This document shows positions 45,027 to 56,388 of a stretch of DNA of 64,000 bases, piece after piece. The DNA comes from Neobacillus dielmonensis (GTDB lineage: Bacteria > Bacillota > Bacilli > Bacillales > Cytobacillaceae): contig NZ_HG942085.1 in assembly GCF_000612665.1 (NCBI RefSeq), forward strand, positions 77,781 to 141,780, given 5' to 3'. A program made the position numbers and the translations under genes. The stretch's first letter is position 1, and the number at the start of each line of letters is the position of its first letter. The notes beneath the pieces are model-generated. The model searched no databases, was not told the DNA's origin, and saw nothing but the letters and a program-made list of their open reading frames with translations.

Positions 45027-45890
45027 TTACTTTTTCTTAGGAATTCGAATTGTAAATTGGTAAAATTCGTCGAATTCTTGTTCTTCTGAATCTAAATTTA
45101 TTCCGCTGTCGCTGACCATGTTTAACGACTGGCGAATCGTATTAACGGCGATTCTCATATCCTTGCTGAAAGCTTTCCGCTTTGGCTTTGGCTTGTCGGT
45201 TTTTTGTTCCAAGAACTTAACTACCCGTTCTTCAGTCTGTTTCACGTTCAAGTTTTTCTCGATTACTTCTCCGAGCAAAGCAACCTGCTTTTCCGGGTCC
45301 TTCAGCGGTATCAACGCACGGGCATGCCGCTCAGTTATGACTTTATTCAATAACGCATCTTGAACTGGCTGCGGCAATTTAAGCAAGCGCAGTTTATTGG
45401 CAACAGTAGACTGACCCTTTCCGAGCCGCTGGGCTAATGCTTCTTGGGTTAAGTTATGCAATTCCAGCAGCTTGCCATAGGCAATTGCTTCCTCAATTGG
45501 AGATAATTCTTCCCGCTGCAGGTTCTCGATTAGCGCGACGGATGCTGTCTGAGTATCGGTAAAATTTTTAATAATAGCTGGTGCTTCCGTCCACCCAAGC
45601 TTTTTCATAGCCCGCCAGCGGCGTTCCCCGGCAATAATTTCATATTGATTCGTATCAAATTGCCTGATGACAATAGGTTGGATAATTCCGTGTATGTGAA
45701 TCGTTCTGGATAATTCTTCAATTTTGTCTTCATCAAAAACAGTTCTAGGCTGGAACCGGTTAGGAACGATTCGATCAATGGGAATCTTCTGGATTTCCTC
45801 GTTCTTTTCGAGATTTAATTCTTCTTCAAATTCGACCGTTTGTTGTTCTTTATCACCAAGACCAAAAAAGCGTGTAAACGAATTCTTCAT
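45027..45890 (-). CDS. noc: nucleoid occlusion protein Noc
   Basis: 287 residues starting [17 protein letters not shown], the amphipathic membrane-binding helix of Noc. ParB-like core with [15 protein letters not shown] and [43 protein letters not shown]. It binds its own DNA sites and prevents division over the nucleoid. Paralogue of spo0J, placed beyond soj as in B. subtilis. Confidence 0.96.
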   Translation of the reverse strand: MKNSFTRFFGLGDKEQQTVEFEEELNLEKNEEIQKIPIDRIVPNRFQPRTVFDEDKIEELSRTIHIHGIIQPIVIRQFDTNQYEIIAGERRWRAMKKLGWTEAPAIIKNFTDTQTASVALIENLQREELSPIEEAIAYGKLLELHNLTQEALAQRLGKGQSTVANKLRLLKLPQPVQDALLNKVITERHARALIPLKDPEKQVALLGEVIEKNLNVKQTEERVVKFLEQKTDKPKPKRKAFSKDMRIAVNTIRQSLNMVSDSGINLDSEEQEFDEFYQFTIRIPKKK

Positions 45891-46040
45891 CCCCAACACC
45901 ACCTTTACGAAAACTCCCTATTACTTATTCTCTATATACAAATGTTCTTCCTGCCTAAGGATATCATTTTTCCTTTATAAAAGTCATCCCCTTCCACAGG
46001 GGATAGGCTGGCAGGTTCCCCAAATATCTTCATTGATTGC

Positions 46041-46757
46041 TTATTCAATTGGTGTTTTATTTGGCGTTCCAGGCTTACGCGGATATTTTTTTGGGGTAGG
46101 CTTTTCCTTTTCAATCACTATGACAGTTCGTTCAAAATTTTCAATTGGCAGGGTAAAGGTAAACTTTTGTTCCAGTTTTCCCCCGAGAACATAAATGGCC
46201 TTTTTAGCAGCTGCCAATTCTTCATCAGCATTTACTGCCTTTAGGGCTACAAAATGCCCACCTTGCTTTGCTAGTGGCAGACATAATTCACTAAGCACTG
46301 ACATTCTTGCTACAGCTCTTGCAGTCACCACATCAAAACTTTCACGGTATTGCGAATTGGACCCAAACGTTTCCGCCCGGTCATGAACAAAATAAACATT
46401 GTCTAGCTTCAGGACATCAGCAAGATGGTTTAAAAACTGAATTCGTTTATTCAATGAATCTACAATGGTTATTTTAAGATGGGGAAAAACAATTTTTAAT
46501 GGAATACTCGGAAAACCAGCACCGGCACCGACATCACAAATATGAATGGGTCTTGAAAAATCAAAATAAAAAGCAGCCGAAATGGAGTCATAAAAGTGTT
46601 TTAAATAAACTTCCCCTTTTTCAGTAATCGCGGTTAAGTTTATTTTTTCATTCCATTCCACCAACGTCTGATAATATGTTTCGAACTGGTCCAGCTGCTG
46701 TTCTGTAAGGTTGATTCCTTTTTCTCGAAGACTTGCGGCAAATTGGTCGCTATTCAT
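46041..46757 (-). CDS. rsmG: 16S rRNA (guanine-527-N7) methyltransferase RsmG (GidB)
   Basis: 238 residues: SAM site [17 protein letters not shown], followed by [15 protein letters not shown] and [19 protein letters not shown]. Methylates G527 of 16S rRNA; loss gives low-level streptomycin resistance. Located after mnmG as usual. Confidence 0.97.
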   Translation of the reverse strand: MNSDQFAASLREKGINLTEQQLDQFETYYQTLVEWNEKINLTAITEKGEVYLKHFYDSISAAFYFDFSRPIHICDVGAGAGFPSIPLKIVFPHLKITIVDSLNKRIQFLNHLADVLKLDNVYFVHDRAETFGSNSQYRESFDVVTARAVARMSVLSELCLPLAKQGGHFVALKAVNADEELAAAKKAIYVLGGKLEQKFTFTLPIENFERTVIVIEKEKPTPKKYPRKPGTPNKTPIE

Positions 46758-46860
46758 TCTTATTCCTCGCTAACCTAACCATGCTTGGCGCCCGGCTGCA
46801 CAGACTGGGCGCTTCACATTAGTTAATTTATTCTATACAAGCTGGTTTTCCAGCATATAT

Positions 46861-48753
46861 TTAATTACTTGCCACTCTTGCAATTTTGCCCTGTTCTAAA
46901 TAAACCAACAGGATGGAAATGTCCGCGGGATTGACTCCGGAGATTCTCGACGCTTGTGCAAGGGTTAATGGCTGGATTTTCTTTAGCTTTTGTTTTGCTT
47001 CATTGGCGAGCCCAGAGATAGCATCATAATCAATATTTTCTGGAATTCGCTTATCTTCCATTTTCTTTAATCGTTCAACCTGCTGTAATGATTTTTCAAT
47101 GTAACCCTCATATTTGACTTGTATTTCCACTTGTTCCTTAATTTCATCATCTAATGGGGCTTCTGATGGTGTAATGGACTCAAGCATGGCATAAGTCATT
47201 TCCGGCCTCTTCAGTAAATCAGAGGCACGAATACCATCCTTTAATTCACTGCCGCCGATTGATTTAATCAAATCCTGAAGCCTTTTATCGGATGGCTTGA
47301 GGATGGTTTCCTGCAGTCTTTGTCTTTCTGCCTCAACCGCTGCTTTTTTAGCTAAAAATTTCGAGTAACGTTCATCTTTGATTAAGCCAATCTTATAACC
47401 AACTTCAGTCAGTCTCAGGTCAGCATTATCGTGGCGCAGCAGCAGCCTATATTCAGCTCTCGAGGTGAGCAATCTGTAGGGCTCATTGGTCCCCTTGGTA
47501 ACCAAGTCATCAATTAATACACCTATATAGGCATCTGATCGGCTTAGTACCAGTTCCTCGCGGTCAAGTGCACGTAATCCCGCATTAATACCTGCCATAA
47601 TTCCCTGCCCTGCGGCCTCCTCATAACCCGAGGTACCATTAATTTGACCTGCTGTATAGAGATTTTTGACTACCTTTGTTTCTAAGGTTGGCCAAAGCTG
47701 AGTCGGCTTGATAGCATCATATTCAATGGCATAGCCGGCACGCATCATTTCTGCTTGTTCCAAACCAGGGACCGTTTTTAAGATCTCTTTTTGAACATCT
47801 TCAGGGAGGCTAGTTGATAAACCTTGAACATAAACTTCTCTTGTGTTTCGGCCTTCTGGCTCTAAGAAAATTTGATGCCGCGGTTTATCACTAAACCGGA
47901 CCACTTTATCCTCAATAGATGGACAATAGCGAGGACCCGTTCCTTTAATCATTCCAGAATACATCGGTGAACGATGCAGGTTGTCATTAATGATTTGATG
48001 TGTTTGCTCACTGGTATAGGTTAACCAGCAGGGGAGCTGGTCGGTAATAAATTTTGTTGTCTCATAAGAAAATGCCCTCTGCTCTTCATCACCAGGCTGA
48101 ATTTCCGTCTTGCTGTAATCAATCGTATTACTGTTTACCCGTGGCGGCGTACCTGTTTTAAATCGAACTAGCTCAAACCCAAGCTGTTCTAAGTGTTCTG
48201 ACAACCGAATGGATGGCTGCTGATTATTAGGACCACTTGAATATTTTAATTCTCCGATAATAATTTCGCCGCGTAGGAAAGTACCGGTCGTAATCACCAC
48301 TGTTTTGGCATGGTAGATTGCACCAGTTTTTGTTATGACGCCCGTGCATATTCCATCCTCGACAATTAGTTCTTCAACCATCCCTTGCAGCAAAGTTAAA
48401 TTCGGTTCTTCCTCGAGTGTTTTCTTCATTTCATGCTGATAAGCAAATTTATCGGCCTGTGCTCTTAATGCACGCACTGCAGGGCCCTTTCCAGTATTAA
48501 GCATGCGCATTTGGATATACGTTTTATCGATATTTTTGCCCATTTCTCCACCGAGCGCATCAATTTCCCGGACAACTATCCCTTTAGCCGGGCCGCCTAC
48601 GGAAGGGTTACATGGCATAAAGGCCACCATATCCAAATTAATTGTGATCATTAACGTTTTGGCACCCAGTCTTGCCGCCGCGAGGCCCGCCTCACAGCCA
48701 GCATGGCCGGCACCGACGACAATAACGTCAAAGTTTCCTGCTTCGTATTGCAT
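46861..48753 (-). CDS. mnmG: tRNA uridine-34 carboxymethylaminomethyl synthase subunit MnmG (GidA)
   Basis: 630 residues. FAD-binding [17 protein letters not shown] near the N-terminus, [27 protein letters not shown], and [20 protein letters not shown]. The helical C-terminal domain binds MnmE and tRNA. Together with MnmE it modifies U34 of several tRNAs. Confidence 0.98.
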   Translation of the reverse strand: MQYEAGNFDVIVVGAGHAGCEAGLAAARLGAKTLMITINLDMVAFMPCNPSVGGPAKGIVVREIDALGGEMGKNIDKTYIQMRMLNTGKGPAVRALRAQADKFAYQHEMKKTLEEEPNLTLLQGMVEELIVEDGICTGVITKTGAIYHAKTVVITTGTFLRGEIIIGELKYSSGPNNQQPSIRLSEHLEQLGFELVRFKTGTPPRVNSNTIDYSKTEIQPGDEEQRAFSYETTKFITDQLPCWLTYTSEQTHQIINDNLHRSPMYSGMIKGTGPRYCPSIEDKVVRFSDKPRHQIFLEPEGRNTREVYVQGLSTSLPEDVQKEILKTVPGLEQAEMMRAGYAIEYDAIKPTQLWPTLETKVVKNLYTAGQINGTSGYEEAAGQGIMAGINAGLRALDREELVLSRSDAYIGVLIDDLVTKGTNEPYRLLTSRAEYRLLLRHDNADLRLTEVGYKIGLIKDERYSKFLAKKAAVEAERQRLQETILKPSDKRLQDLIKSIGGSELKDGIRASDLLKRPEMTYAMLESITPSEAPLDDEIKEQVEIQVKYEGYIEKSLQQVERLKKMEDKRIPENIDYDAISGLANEAKQKLKKIQPLTLAQASRISGVNPADISILLVYLEQGKIARVASN

Positions 48754-48801
48754 GGTTTGTTCCTCCTTTTTCCGCAGCCTCGCGGAAAAACTCTTTCTAT
48801 T

Positions 48802-50187
48802 CTATTTTCCTAAACAGAATTGAGAAAATAATTGATTAATCAGGCTTTCATGGACCGTGTCACCAATGATTTCTCCTAGCAGCTCCCAGGTTCTGGTCAT
48901 GTCAATTTGAATAATATCTATCGGTGTTCCCAATTCTACGCCTTCCAATACATCCTCAATTGCTTGGAGGCTTTGATGCAGCAACGCAATATGTCGGCTA
49001 TTCGATACATACGTAACATCCTTGGCCTCGATTTGGCCGCCAAAGAAAATGGCTGCAATAGCTTCTTCAAGCTGATCGACACCTTGGTCTTCCAACAGTG
49101 AAGTAGTGACCACCTTGCGGCCTTGCGCAAGCTGTTGGACTCTTTCCAGATCAATTTTCTGAGGCAAGTCCGTTTTATTAACAATGATAATGACATCCAT
49201 TCCTTCAATGGCTTCAAATAGGTTTTCGTCCTCTTTGGTCAGTTCATCGGAATAGTTCAATACGAGTAAAATTAAATCCGCTTCTTTAAGGACCTGACGC
49301 GAGCGCTCTACGCCAATCCGTTCCACAATATCTTCTGTTTCCCTGATTCCGGCCGTATCCAGCAGTCTAAGCGGCACGCCGCGTACGTTGACATATTCCT
49401 CAATGACATCCCGCGTTGTTCCCGGAATATCTGTTACAATAGCCTTATTTTCTTGAACAAGGCTATTTAGTAGGGATGATTTGCCCACATTAGGCCTTCC
49501 TACGATAACAGTTGAAAGTCCCTCTCTCAGGATTTTCCCTTGCTGTGAGGTCTGCAGCAGTTTGCTAATTTCAACTCGTACATACTGTGCCTTTTCCTTC
49601 ATCATTTTATGGGTCATTTCTTCGACATCATCGTACTCAGGATAATCAATATTCACTTCTACCTGTGCGAGGACCTCTAAGATTTCTTGACGCAATCTCT
49701 GAATCAGTCTCGATAAACGTCCTTCCATTTGCCCAAGTGCCATATTCATCGCTTTATCTGTTTTGGCACGAATTAAATCCATTACTGCTTCGGCCTGCGA
49801 TAAGTCAATTCTTCCGTTCAAAAACGCCCGCTTCGTAAATTCACCAGGTTCAGCAAGCCGTGCACCTGACCTTAGTACCAACTGGAGGACTCGATTTACA
49901 GAAACAATCCCACCATGGCAATTGATTTCTACTACATCCTCTTTCGTAAATGTTTTTGGTCCTTTCATAACCGAGACCATAACCTCTTCAACCACTTGCC
50001 CTGTCTTAGGGTCATTCAAGTGACCATAATGAATCGTATGCGATGCCACTTCAATCAACCTTTTACCACCGACACCGTTAAATAGTCTGTCCGCAATCGG
50101 TATCGCATCAACACCACTTAACCTAACTATCGCAATGGCTCCTTCTCCCATCGGAGTCGAGATTGCAGCAATCGTATCCATCTCCAT
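48802..50187 (-). CDS. mnmE: tRNA modification GTPase MnmE (TrmE)
   Basis: 461 residues from [31 protein letters not shown] lies six bases before this ATG, and the GTG three codons upstream is inside that site. Folate-binding N-domain, helical domain, and a G domain with [27 protein letters not shown] and NKTD. Ends with the invariant FCLGK carrying the reactive Cys. Partner of MnmG. Confidence 0.98.
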   Translation of the reverse strand: MEMDTIAAISTPMGEGAIAIVRLSGVDAIPIADRLFNGVGGKRLIEVASHTIHYGHLNDPKTGQVVEEVMVSVMKGPKTFTKEDVVEINCHGGIVSVNRVLQLVLRSGARLAEPGEFTKRAFLNGRIDLSQAEAVMDLIRAKTDKAMNMALGQMEGRLSRLIQRLRQEILEVLAQVEVNIDYPEYDDVEEMTHKMMKEKAQYVRVEISKLLQTSQQGKILREGLSTVIVGRPNVGKSSLLNSLVQENKAIVTDIPGTTRDVIEEYVNVRGVPLRLLDTAGIRETEDIVERIGVERSRQVLKEADLILLVLNYSDELTKEDENLFEAIEGMDVIIIVNKTDLPQKIDLERVQQLAQGRKVVTTSLLEDQGVDQLEEAIAAIFFGGQIEAKDVTYVSNSRHIALLHQSLQAIEDVLEGVELGTPIDIIQIDMTRTWELLGEIIGDTVHESLINQLFSQFCLGK

Positions 50188-50291
50188 TTTTTTCACCTCA
50201 CTAAAAAAACATCTTATTTATATACACACACATAATTTTTTTGCAAAGTATAAAGATATCATAAAAAAGCCAGCTTTTGGAGCAAACTGAC

Positions 50292-50347
50292 TTATCCACA
50301 ACAAAATAAAAGTCAAATTCTATTTTAACTTATCCACATGTGAATAA
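50292..50347. promoter_or_regulatory. DnaA-box cluster between mnmE and jag
   Basis: TTATCCACA at 50292 and 50330 and the reverse box TGTGAATAA at 50339. A DnaA-bound cluster is known in the same intergenic region of B. subtilis, as I recall. Otherwise the gap holds only the jag terminator. Confidence 0.7.
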
Positions 50348-50412
50348 CAACAACATGAATTTTTTCCGACAGTGGATATCCCCGAAAAAATGAAACAAGA
50401 GAAATAAAATCG

Positions 50413-50450
50413 ACAAAAAAAGACACCCTATTTTTAGATAGGATGTCTTT
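50413..50450 (-). terminator. terminator after jag
   Basis: AAAGACA..CCTAT and ATAGG..TGTCTTT arms; minus strand continues with TTTTTTTG. Confidence 0.88.
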
Positions 50451-50467
50451 CCTTGTGACTTTGTATT

Positions 50468-51094
50468 TTATTTATTTTTTATTGGTGAAATTACCACAAA
50501 ACGATGAGGTTCCGTTCCATCCGAGAGGGTTTTTACCCGATTGTTTTCAGATAAGGCGCTATGAATGATTTTTCGTTCATAAGATGGCATCGGCTCTAAA
50601 GCAACATCTTTGCCTGTTTTGACCGCCTTTAGGGCTAGGCGGTTTGCCAACTGAATCAGAGTATCACTTCTTCTGTTGCGATAATTCTCTGCATCCAAAA
50701 CCACCGTTAAAAACTGTTCTGAATTGCGATTAATTACTAATTGAGTCAAATATTGAAGCGAATTTAACGTTTGTCCCCGCTTCCCAATCAATAAAGCAAT
50801 TTTCTCACCAGAAAGGACTAAATTAACCTGTTTTCCTTCCCGCTTAACATCAATCTCCACGGGTGCCCCCATCGACCTGCTGACTTCTTGGATAAACTTC
50901 TTTGCCTCATCAATTGGGTCAATTTTTAATGTCACTTTCACAACTGCTGGCCGTGACCCAAAAATGCCGAAGATCCCTTTTTTACCTTCATCAATGACAT
51001 TAACTTCTGCGCGGTCTTTGGTGGTATTCAATTGAGCTAAAGCTGATACTACTGCCTCTTCGACTGTTTGTCCTGTAGCAGTTACCTGTTTCAC
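50468..51094 (-). CDS. jag: RNA-binding protein Jag (KhpB, SpoIIIJ-associated)
   Basis: 208 residues: Jag N-domain (1-50, [37 protein letters not shown]), type II KH domain (about 75-145, [21 protein letters not shown]) and R3H domain (about 150-208, [28 protein letters not shown]). Starts within the stop of spoIIIJ (4-base overlap). Confidence 0.97.
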   Translation of the reverse strand: MKQVTATGQTVEEAVVSALAQLNTTKDRAEVNVIDEGKKGIFGIFGSRPAVVKVTLKIDPIDEAKKFIQEVSRSMGAPVEIDVKREGKQVNLVLSGEKIALLIGKRGQTLNSLQYLTQLVINRNSEQFLTVVLDAENYRNRRSDTLIQLANRLALKAVKTGKDVALEPMPSYERKIIHSALSENNRVKTLSDGTEPHRFVVISPIKNK

Positions 51095-51867
51095 TTTTTT
51101 GCTCCTCCCGCTTTACCGGTGGCTGGTGCCCTCAATTCCGGTCCTTTTATGAAATATGTTTGCACAATTGTGAAAATATTCCCTACAACCCAGTACAGGG
51201 ACAGAGCTGCTGGAAAGTTTAACGCAAAAATAACAATCATAATCGGCATCATCCAAAGCATCATAGCCATTTGCGGGTTTTGGTTCGTCTGACCGGCCAT
51301 CATCATCTTTTGCTGGATGAAGGTTGTGATGCCCGCTACTATTGGTAAAATGTAATAGGGGTCCTTATCGCCTAAATCAAACCAAAGAAAATTATCTTGG
51401 GCAATTGCCCTTGTTCTGCTGATCGCATGATAAAAACCAATAAGTATTGGCATTTGGACTATTAGCGGGAAACATCCTGCCATCGGATTGACGCCATGCT
51501 TTTGGAATAGCGCCATCGTCTCCTGCTGCAGCAATTGCTGTGTTTTTTGATCTTTGGAGCTATATTTCTTTTTGAGCGCTTCCATTTCTGGCTGAAGAGC
51601 CTGCATCGCTTTAGAACTTTTCGTTTGCTTAATCATTAGTGGCAAAATAATCGTCCGAATAATAATTGTAACCACAATAAGCGATAATCCAAAGCTGCCG
51701 CCAAGCCAATCTGCCATGTGAACAATCAGCCATGATAATGGATAGACAATATATTCATTCCAAAAGCCCGTACTTTCTGCGGTTATTGGCTTATTAACTT
51801 CTGTACAGCCAGCCAGCAGCAAAAATACCGAAATAATCCCGAATAATAATAATATTCGTTTTTTCAA
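51091..51867 (-). CDS. spoIIIJ: membrane protein insertase YidC (SpoIIIJ)
   Basis: 258 residues. Lipoprotein signal peptide with lipobox LLAGC (Cys21), then five membrane helices of the 60 kDa/Oxa1 family; [27 protein letters not shown] is the cytoplasmic hairpin. Inserts membrane proteins and is required for sporulation in B. subtilis. Confidence 0.97.
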   Translation of the reverse strand: MKKRILLLFGIISVFLLLAGCTEVNKPITAESTGFWNEYIVYPLSWLIVHMADWLGGSFGLSLIVVTIIIRTIILPLMIKQTKSSKAMQALQPEMEALKKKYSSKDQKTQQLLQQETMALFQKHGVNPMAGCFPLIVQMPILIGFYHAISRTRAIAQDNFLWFDLGDKDPYYILPIVAGITTFIQQKMMMAGQTNQNPQMAMMLWMMPIMIVIFALNFPAALSLYWVVGNIFTIVQTYFIKGPELRAPATGKAGGAKK

Positions 51868-52003
51868 CCAAGATTTCCTCCTCTATCTTCATGTATTATC
51901 AAGTGGGTTTTCAGCTTTATGTATAGTTTCATTTGCTATTTTACCATGTTCACCTCGAGCTTGTCTTCAACCTCTTGAGGTCGCGGGTAAGAAAATTCCT
52001 TCA

Positions 52004-52354
52004 CTAGCGATTGGCACGCTTTAGCACCTTTCCTACCTTCAATACGTGCGTTAAACTGCTTTTCACCTCAAAGAAATCCATATCCGCAGCAGGTTTTCTA
52101 GCAATAATGACGTAATCATTACCTGTGGTGATTTGATCTCTTAACTCCAAAATTGATTGCCGGATAAATCGTTTAATTCGGTTTCTGGTTACCGCATTGC
52201 CGAGTTTCTTACTGACCGACAAACCGATCCGAAAGTAAGCCTGGTTTTCTTTTGGCAAGGAGTAAACCACGAATTGCCGATTGGCAAATGACCGTCCGTT
52301 TTGGAATACCGCTTGAAAGTCATTATTCTTCTTGATCCTGAATTCTTTTTTCAA
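52004..52354 (-). CDS. rnpA: ribonuclease P protein component
   Basis: 116 residues from a TTG start at 52354 ([17 protein letters not shown]), with AAGGTG seven bases before. This gives the family length; the longer open frame adds 44 residues of no family character. RNR motif in [16 protein letters not shown]. Protein partner of the RNase P RNA in 5' maturation of tRNAs. Confidence 0.95.
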   Translation of the reverse strand: MKKEFRIKKNNDFQAVFQNGRSFANRQFVVYSLPKENQAYFRIGLSVSKKLGNAVTRNRIKRFIRQSILELRDQITTGNDYVIIARKPAADMDFFEVKSSLTHVLKVGKVLKRANR

Positions 52355-52504
52355 CAGTTTCACCTTCAGTCTGGTCACCGTTTTTATGTATAAATAGTTT
52401 TCTTCCTCTTGTAGTTTAGGCAAAGCGCCCAGTGTGATAAACATAACCGAGCGCTTGTCCAACTGTTTTATCCGCCTAAAGCGCAAAAGCGCTCCTGCGT
52501 CTTA

Positions 52505-52540
52505 TTAGAAAAAAGACCACTGAGACGTTTCAGTGGTCTA
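52505..52540 (-). terminator. terminator after rpmH
   Basis: AGACCACTGA/TCAGTGGTCT stem; minus strand continues with TTTTTTC. It starts at the rpmH stop codon. Confidence 0.88.
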
Positions 52541-52672
52541 AGCTGATAATACTTTTCTTCCTTTACGACGACGACGAGCAAGAACCTTACGTCCGTTTGC
52601 TGAACTCATGCGGCTGCGGAATCCGTGAACTTTGCTGTGTTTACGCTTATTTGGTTGATATGTTCTTTTCAT
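52538..52672 (-). CDS. rpmH: 50S ribosomal protein L34
   Basis: 44 residues: [44 protein letters not shown], given here by its start [15 protein letters not shown] and end [10 protein letters not shown]. The start at 52672 is fixed by the family; upstream codons are leader sequence. Confidence 0.98.
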   Translation of the reverse strand: MKRTYQPNKRKHSKVHGFRSRMSSANGRKVLARRRRKGRKVLSA

Positions 52673-52858
52673 TATATGACACCTCCCTGAGGAATTGCTG
52701 CTGAAATTGTTATAGACAGTCTTATACATTATAAGGATGATAACTAGAAATTGTCAACCATTGTCCCAATATTGTTCTCTTCCAATTTTTCCTCAAAAGG
52801 AACTTATCGATCTTCTGACCTTCAGAAAAAAATACCAAGTGCATCCGTTTTTCTGGGC

Positions 52859-53175
52859 TGTGGATAAGAAAATCGACATTTTTTTCGTTATCCACACAAG
52901 ATATTGACAGGTTTTTCACAAACCATCAACCTGTGGACAATTTTTATTCACAGCTGGATTACTTGTGGATAAACTTTGAAAAACCATTGCATACCTTAGT
53001 ATTATTTGATATTATATTTGTGTTTTCACTCTGAATATCTAGAAGTCATATCTTTATTATCCACAGATTGTGGATAACATGTGGACAGTTTATTCAGAGG
53101 CTCTGTAAAAAGTTGTCCACAAGAGGTGGATATTGTCGAAACTCCACATTTTTTCCTTATTATATGTTTTCCACA
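52859..53175. other. oriC: oriC part 1: DnaA-box clusters upstream of dnaA
   Basis: Five perfect boxes: TGTGGATAA at 52859, TTATCCACA at 52888, TGTGGATAA at 52964, TTATCCACA at 53057 and TGTGGATAA at 53069. One-mismatch boxes lie at 52932, 53113 and 53167. The 676-base rpmH-dnaA gap contains no gene. This is the upstream half of a bipartite Bacillus-type origin and also the dnaA autoregulatory region. Confidence 0.92.
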
Positions 53176-53348
53176 ACCACTGTTTCGTATAATGATAAAT
53201 TCATAGCCTTTATTATATGCACAAAGCACTTATTTTATTGTTTTTTGACATGCGCAGCAGGGACAAAAACTTTTTATCGGAAATGTTTTGGGAGTATCAA
53301 CTAAAACCACTGTCATATTATGCAATTTTAAAAAAGGAGGGATACTAG

Positions 53349-54695
53349 TTGGAAAACATTGCGGATCTTTGGCATGCAGCCCTGGCCAATATTGAGAAGA
53401 AAATCAGCAAACCCAGCTTTGATACCTGGCTTAAATCCACAAAAGCTCATTCCCTTCAAGGAGATCTGCTTGTCATAACAGCTCCAAATGAGTTTGCCCG
53501 GGATTGGCTGGAGGAGCGTTATTCTCAATTAATTTCTGGAATCCTCTATGAAATTACCGGAGAAGAGTTAGCCGTAAAATTTATTATTCCGCAAAATCCT
53601 AAAGAGGAAGAATTTGAAATTCCAGCGCCGGCGAAAAAAAGTAAAAAAGACGAGGATCATACCGAGTTTCCACCCAGTGTCTTAATCCCAAAATATACTT
53701 TTGATACATTTGTAATTGGTTCCGGCAACCGTTTCGCCCACGCAGCTTCCCTTGCCGTTGCAGAAGCACCGGCCAAAGCCTATAATCCGCTTTTTATCTA
53801 CGGGGGTGTAGGATTAGGAAAAACCCACTTGATGCATGCCATTGGACACTATGTACTTGAGCATAATCCAGCTGCTAAAGTGGTTTATTTATCGTCTGAG
53901 AAATTTACAAACGAATTTATTAATTCCATCCGTGACAATAAAGCTGAGAATTTCCGCAATAAATATCGAAATGTGGATGTTCTTTTGATAGATGATATTC
54001 AATTTTTGGCGGGAAAAGAATCAACCCAGGAAGAATTTTTCCATACCTTTAATGCACTGCATGAAGACAGTAAACAAATTGTTATTTCTAGTGACCGGCC
54101 GCCAAGGGAAATACCAACATTAGAGGACAGACTTCGTTCGCGGTTTGAATGGGGACTGATTACCGATATCACTCCTCCTGATTTAGAAACGAGGATTGCG
54201 ATCTTAAGGAAAAAAGCAAAGGCAGACGGACTGGATATACCAAATGAAGTCATGCTATATATTGCTAATCAAATTGACTCAAACATTCGTGAATTAGAGG
54301 GCGCCTTAATTCGCGTTGTTGCCTATTCATCCTTAATCAACAAAGACATAAACGCTGATCTTGCGGCGGAAGCTTTAAAGGATATCATTCCAAGTTCAAA
54401 GCCAAAAGTGATTACAATACTTGAAATTCAAAGAGTTGTCGGCGAGCATTACAATATTAAGCTGGAGGATTTTAAAGCCAAAAAGCGGACAAAGTCCATT
54501 GCCTTTCCTAGACAAATCGCTATGTATTTGTCCCGGGAACTGACCGATTATTCACTTCCGAAAATCGGCGAAGAATTCGGCGGCAGGGACCATACGACCG
54601 TAATCCATGCTCATGAAAAGATTTCTAAGCTGCTCCAAACCGATCCACAATTACAAAAACAGATGAAAGAACTAAATGAGTTGTTGAAAGTTTAG
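53349..54695 (+). CDS. dnaA: chromosomal replication initiator DnaA
   Basis: 448 residues from a TTG start at 53349 with AAGGAGGG upstream. Domain I (1-80), short acidic linker (about 85-112), AAA+ domain III with Walker A GGVGLGKT (152-159) and Walker [10 protein letters not shown], and the C-terminal DnaA-box-binding domain with [15 protein letters not shown]. Melts the origin and loads the helicase. Confidence 0.99.
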   Translation: MENIADLWHAALANIEKKISKPSFDTWLKSTKAHSLQGDLLVITAPNEFARDWLEERYSQLISGILYEITGEELAVKFIIPQNPKEEEFEIPAPAKKSKKDEDHTEFPPSVLIPKYTFDTFVIGSGNRFAHAASLAVAEAPAKAYNPLFIYGGVGLGKTHLMHAIGHYVLEHNPAAKVVYLSSEKFTNEFINSIRDNKAENFRNKYRNVDVLLIDDIQFLAGKESTQEEFFHTFNALHEDSKQIVISSDRPPREIPTLEDRLRSRFEWGLITDITPPDLETRIAILRKKAKADGLDIPNEVMLYIANQIDSNIRELEGALIRVVAYSSLINKDINADLAAEALKDIIPSSKPKVITILEIQRVVGEHYNIKLEDFKAKKRTKSIAFPRQIAMYLSRELTDYSLPKIGEEFGGRDHTTVIHAHEKISKLLQTDPQLQKQMKELNELLKV

Positions 54696-54701
54696 GGTTT
54701 A

Positions 54702-54845
54702 TGTGAATAACTTGGCCACTGTCGTGCACAGTCTGTCCACATGTGGATAGGCTGTGTTTCCGTGTTAAAATAATAGTTATCCACATATCAACAAGGCCTA
54801 CTAGTACTTCTACTGTTTTTTTTTAAAAAATAAATAATAATATAT
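54702..54845. other. oriC: oriC part 2: DnaA boxes, DnaA-trio and unwinding element
   Basis: DnaA boxes at 54702 (TGTGAATAA), 54742 (one mismatch) and 54777 (TTATCCACA). The GGCCTACTAGTACTTCTACT at 54795-54814 gives repeated 3'-GAT triplets on the other strand, the DnaA-trio, as in B. subtilis. It runs into an AT-only stretch (about 54815-54843), the site of first strand opening. Confidence 0.92.
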
Positions 54846-54892
54846 GCCTATGGCGATAAAAAAATTACTTTTAAAATCGGAGGATATAAAAA

Positions 54893-56029
54893 ATGAAATT
54901 TATCATCCAACGGGACCGTCTAGTACAAAGTGTTCAAGATGTTATGAAAGCAGTCACTTCACGGACAACGATTCCTATTTTGACTGGTATTAAAATTACA
55001 GCTACAGATGAGGGAGTCACACTAACCGGAAGTGATTCAGATATTTCGATTGAATCGTTTATTCCTAAAGAAGAAGCTGGCGATGAAATTGTTGAAATCA
55101 AACAGGCTGGTGCCATTGTTTTGCAGGCTAAATTTTTTAGTGAAATTGTTAAGAAACTGCCAACAGACTCAGTAGAAATTGAGGTACTGAATCATCTGCA
55201 GACGGTCATCCGATCTGGTAAATCTGAATTTAACCTTATTGGTCTAGATGCCGAGGAATATCCTCACCTACCGCAAATTGAAGAAAATAATAAATTCCAT
55301 ATTGCGGCTGATTTATTAAAAGCGATGGTTCGGCAAACCCATTTTGCAGTGTCCACCTCAGAAACACGCCCCATCTTGACAGGTGTAAACTGGAAGATAG
55401 AAAATGGCGAGTTAACCTGTATTGCAACAGATAGCCACCGCCTAGCCTTAAGAAAAGCAAAAATTGATACTGAGAATGATGAAAACTATAATGTCGTCAT
55501 ACCAGGCAAGAGTTTAAATGAACTAAGCAAAATTATCGATGACTCCAGTGATCTAATTGATATTGTCATTACCGAGAATCAAATTTTATTTAAAGCGAAA
55601 CATTTATTGTTCTTCTCTCGTTTGTTGGAAGGAAATTATCCGGATACCTCCCGATTAATTCCTACAGACAGCAAAACCGATATAACCGTGAATACGAAGG
55701 AATTTCTTCAAGCCATTGACCGGGCATCACTTCTTGCACGTGAAGGAAGAAATAATGTGGTCAAGCTATCGACCATTGACAGCAGCATTATCGAGATTTC
55801 TTCAAACACCCCGGAGATCGGTAAAGTAGTGGAAGAAATACAAAGCGAATCCATTCAAGGAGAAGACTTAAAAATCTCCTTTAGTGCGAAATTTATGATG
55901 GATGCATTAAAAGCACTTGAAGGTCAGGATATTCACATTAACTTTACAGGGGCGATGCGTCCATTTGTGATTCGTCCACTTCATGATGAAACCATTCTGC
56001 AATTGATTTTGCCTGTAAGAACTTATTAA
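54893..56029 (+). CDS. dnaN: DNA polymerase III sliding clamp (beta subunit)
   Basis: 378 residues, start MKFIIQRDRLVQSVQDVMKAV with GGAGGA upstream. Three clamp domains and the conserved MRPFVIRP ... LPVRTY C-terminus. Ring that tethers the polymerase to DNA. Confidence 0.99.
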   Translation: MKFIIQRDRLVQSVQDVMKAVTSRTTIPILTGIKITATDEGVTLTGSDSDISIESFIPKEEAGDEIVEIKQAGAIVLQAKFFSEIVKKLPTDSVEIEVLNHLQTVIRSGKSEFNLIGLDAEEYPHLPQIEENNKFHIAADLLKAMVRQTHFAVSTSETRPILTGVNWKIENGELTCIATDSHRLALRKAKIDTENDENYNVVIPGKSLNELSKIIDDSSDLIDIVITENQILFKAKHLLFFSRLLEGNYPDTSRLIPTDSKTDITVNTKEFLQAIDRASLLAREGRNNVVKLSTIDSSIIEISSNTPEIGKVVEEIQSESIQGEDLKISFSAKFMMDALKALEGQDIHINFTGAMRPFVIRPLHDETILQLILPVRTY

Positions 56030-56047
56030 TCTAAATCCAACAAATGA

Positions 56048-56078
56048 TAAGCCACCCCCGCTGGTGGCTTTATTTTTA
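56048..56078 (+). terminator. terminator after dnaN
   Basis: AAGCCACC/GGTGGCTT stem followed by TATTTTTAG. Confidence 0.85.
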
Positions 56079-56152
56079 GATGACCTTTGTACTCGACGAG
56101 ATTTTTTAGTAAAATAAAGTATTGAGACCATTTAGGAATGAGGGTGATTATT

Positions 56153-56368
56153 TTGCCTGAACAAATAAAGATCGATACAGAATTTATTACTTTAGGGCAG
56201 TTTTTAAAGCTCGCAGATGTCATTTCAACAGGCGGAATGGCAAAATGGTTTTTAAGTGAACATGATGTATTTATCAACGGAGAACAGGATCAAAGACGAG
56301 GCAGAAAACTTCGCACTGATGACAAGATTAACATTCCCGGATTTGGAGAGTTCGTGATTACCGAGTAA
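56153..56368 (+). CDS. yaaA: S4-domain protein YaaA (RlbA-type)
   Basis: 71 residues from TTG at 56153 (LPEQIKIDTEFITLGQFLKLADV). This start has AGGGTG six bases upstream and gives the B. subtilis length; the ATG at 56138 has AGGA almost touching it. S4 RNA-binding fold with GGMAKWFLSEHDVFINGEQDQRRGRKL. Conserved between dnaN and recF; linked to ribosome assembly. Confidence 0.92.
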   Translation: MPEQIKIDTEFITLGQFLKLADVISTGGMAKWFLSEHDVFINGEQDQRRGRKLRTDDKINIPGFGEFVITE

Positions 56369-56388
56369 CTAAAGGATGACGTCGGAGC

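Noticed and set aside
45236..45247. TGTTTCACGTT in noc, resembling parS
   Set aside because: Only the left half matches the palindrome.
54527..54541. TTGTCCCGGGAACTG in dnaA, resembling a Noc-binding site
   Set aside because: Only the CCCGGGAA centre fits the consensus I remember; the flanks do not, and the sequence is constrained by DnaA codons.
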